Assembly (NCBI GenBank): GCA_964606085.1 | Contig: CAZSFD010000100.1 | Location: 1 to 15,805 of the forward strand | Direction of reading: 5' to 3' | DNA: 15,805 nt | Source of the DNA: CAIQJJ01 sp964606085 | Lineage (GTDB): Bacteria; Chloroflexota; Anaerolineae; Anaerolineales; UBA4823 | In this document: one piece after another, positions 14,317 through 15,805 of the stretch | Layout: each line of letters opens with the position of its first letter | How positions within the stretch are numbered: the first letter of the stretch is position 1 | The notes under the pieces: generated by a model | What the model was told of the DNA's origin: nothing | Database searches by the model: none | Seen by the model: the letters and a program-made list of their open reading frames with translations, nothing else | Position numbers and translations under genes: made by a program

Positions 14317-15805
14317 TTACGGGCAGGTTTCGCTGTGTAGATATTTCTGACACTCTTCTGGCTGCCAGTTTCGGTTTACGCGCTGGGACAGTAGTTCAAC
14401 CAGTGGGTCAAAGGCGAGAAAAGAAAACTCGTAATAACCATCTGCCCCATAAACCACCACACGCTGGCTATCTGGCGTGAAATAAGGGTAGAAGAAGCTG
14501 TTCGGGTTCGGCTGAGAATAACTGACCAGTTCCGCGCCGGTTTGCGCATCCCATACTTTAACGGTGTTATCCCATGAGGCAGTCACTAAGTAGCGGCCAT
14601 CGCGGCTATAGCCAATCGAAAACACGCGTGAAGTGTGACCAGCCAGCCTGACAACGACTTGCCCGCTCACCACTTCTCGGATTTCTGATTCCCCATCGAT
14701 TCCAGCAATCGCCAGGTATTTTCCATCTGGGCTGAAATCCATACTTTCTGTGCTACGGTAGTCGGCGGGGAAGCGTTTGGGATCAGAAATGGTCTCTCCG
14801 CTTTTCGAGAAATCCCAAACCCATACTTCCCCGCCACTTTCGCCAGAACCACAAACAGCCAATAACTTTCCATCTGGGCTGAATTTGCCCATTTGCAAGA
14901 AAGTCAATGTGATCGGCAGGGTCATTTCCTGCCAGGTGGCCGTATCTAGCAGGTAGACCGAACCCAGGTAGCCGCTGAAGGCCAATCGGCGACCATTAGG
15001 GCTGAATACGGGGGCAATATCCATATCGCGCGACCAGCCCATTTGGGCAGAACGGCCGTAAATTTGCACGCCATCAGCCACACGCCAGATGCCCACACGC
15101 CCACCGCTGGCGACACTCAGCCATTCATTGTTGTAACTTAACCCGGAAAAAAGCCATTCATCTTCTTTAGAATCGCCAAATGTTTGGACAACGGCCAGAT
15201 GTTCAAAGGTTTGTGGATCGCTTAAGTAGACGGTTCCATCGCCCCATGTGTCAATGAGGCGCGCCTGGTTGGCGCTGATACGGCCAAGATTTCTGGTGGT
15301 GACAATGCTCAATTCGCCCCGCCCGCTGAGAGATGAATCCCAAAGTTGAATCGCCCCCGCTTCGGTAGATATTGCCAGGCGCGTTCCATCGGGGCTGAAA
15401 GAAACACCAAAAGCTCCGCCGCGAGTGTGTACGTCAAACAGGCGGCTGCCATCGGTTGCATCCCACACGATCACCAGTCCATCATTGCCGGCTGTGGCGA
15501 TCTTGCTGCCACTTGCACTGTACACGGCATAATTGACCCAACTCGTATGCCCGGCCAAGCGCAGCAATTCCTGGCCAGTATTTACATCCCACACGCGGGC
15601 CGTTTGATCGAAGCTGGAAGTAAGCAAGCGGCTGCCATCGGGGCTGAAAAAGACGGTCATCACATAACTGGCATGGCCGGTGATGGTGCGTAAAAGCTGG
15701 CCGGAAGCCACATCCCAGAGTTGAACGACATCGCCTTGTTCGGTCTGACAGGTGCGCGCCAACATGCTCCCGTCGGGGCTGAAATCCTTTCCATAAGTAA
15801 AAGTT
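14317..15805 (-). CDS. WD40 repeat protein, C-terminal part
   Basis: The frame is open to the right edge, so the start lies outside the window; 495 codons are visible. It is built of WD40 blades with recurring motifs such as FFSPDGSRLLTSSFDQTARV, YSASGSKIATAG, FSPDGTRLAISTEAG, FSPDGKYLAIAG and YSRDGRYLVTASWDNTVKVW. That is about nine blades, enough for at least one propeller. It ends NWQPEECQKYLHSETCP, almost the same tail as the nSTAND/WD40 protein on the same strand. By analogy the unseen N-terminus may carry a kinase and/or nSTAND module, but this is inference. WD40 propellers act as binding or sensing surfaces. Base composition is low for the window (22 GC of 60 at 15121-15180). No membrane segment is visible. 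Confidence 0.88.
   Translation of the reverse strand, partial: TFTYGKDFSPDGSMLARTCQTEQGDVVQLWDVASGQLLRTITGHASYVMTVFFSPDGSRLLTSSFDQTARVWDVNTGQELLRLAGHTSWVNYAVYSASGSKIATAGNDGLVIVWDATDGSRLFDVHTRGGAFGVSFSPDGTRLAISTEAGAIQLWDSSLSGRGELSIVTTRNLGRISANQARLIDTWGDGTVYLSDPQTFEHLAVVQTFGDSKEDEWLFSGLSYNNEWLSVASGGRVGIWRVADGVQIYGRSAQMGWSRDMDIAPVFSPNGRRLAFSGYLGSVYLLDTATWQEMTLPITLTFLQMGKFSPDGKLLAVCGSGESGGEVWVWDFSKSGETISDPKRFPADYRSTESMDFSPDGKYLAIAGIDGESEIREVVSGQVVVRLAGHTSRVFSIGYSRDGRYLVTASWDNTVKVWDAQTGAELVSYSQPNPNSFFYPYFTPDSQRVVVYGADGYYEFSFLAFDPLVELLSQRVNRNWQPEECQKYLHSETCP

Noticed and set aside
1..15805. CRISPR array, tRNA, rRNA, insertion sequence or phage genes
   Set aside because: No regularly spaced repeats, cloverleaf-like sequences, transposase or integrase motifs, or terminal inverted repeats were seen on reading both strands.

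Overview
The window looks like chromosomal DNA from a member of the Chloroflexota, probably Anaerolineae-like. The basis is the gene content: a SARP-type regulator domain, a Ser/Thr-kinase/nSTAND/WD40 protein, GAF-rich histidine kinases, and WD40 proteins ending in a PEECxxYLHxxxCP tail. GC is moderately high. This lineage call rests on family recognition alone; no search was run.

Layout: (1) 1-1756, plus strand: the C-terminal part of an M24 (Xaa-Pro) metallopeptidase that enters from the left edge, then tsaD, the tRNA t6A synthesis gene. (2) 1789-6475, plus strand: two paralogous membrane histidine kinases in tandem, 22 nt apart, with TM-GAF-GAF-HisKA-HATPase and TM-GAF-HisKA-HATPase architectures. 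No response regulator lies beside them. (3) 12099 down to 6474, minus strand: an apparent operon with a near-consensus promoter (TTGAAA-17-TATAAT), a truncated SARP-type DNA-binding domain, a 1419-residue protein (Ser/Thr kinase lacking its N-lobe, then nSTAND NTPase, then WD40 propellers), a class I SAM methyltransferase, and a strong intrinsic terminator. (4) 12182-14124, plus strand: a secreted beta-propeller protein, an unusual double hairpin, and a 76-residue small protein. (5) 14317-15805, minus strand: the C-terminal 495 codons of a second WD40 protein that runs off the right edge and shares its C-terminal tail with the first.

The most notable feature is the junction near 11700-11735. 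The start of a SARP-family regulator is joined, out of frame, to the second half of a Ser/Thr kinase fused to an nSTAND/WD40 protein. Both partners are truncated at the join: the regulator has lost everything after its DNA-binding domain, and the kinase has lost its glycine loop and ATP-binding lysine. The regulator's stop codon overlaps the GTG that could start the kinase frame. This could be a deletion scar, an assembly chimera, or a rearranged but still translated two-gene sensor.

The nSTAND and WD40 modules also differ in base composition inside one gene. A second WD40 gene lies nearby, so paralogue recombination or propeller swapping is a plausible origin. No tRNA, rRNA, CRISPR array, transposase or phage gene was seen.
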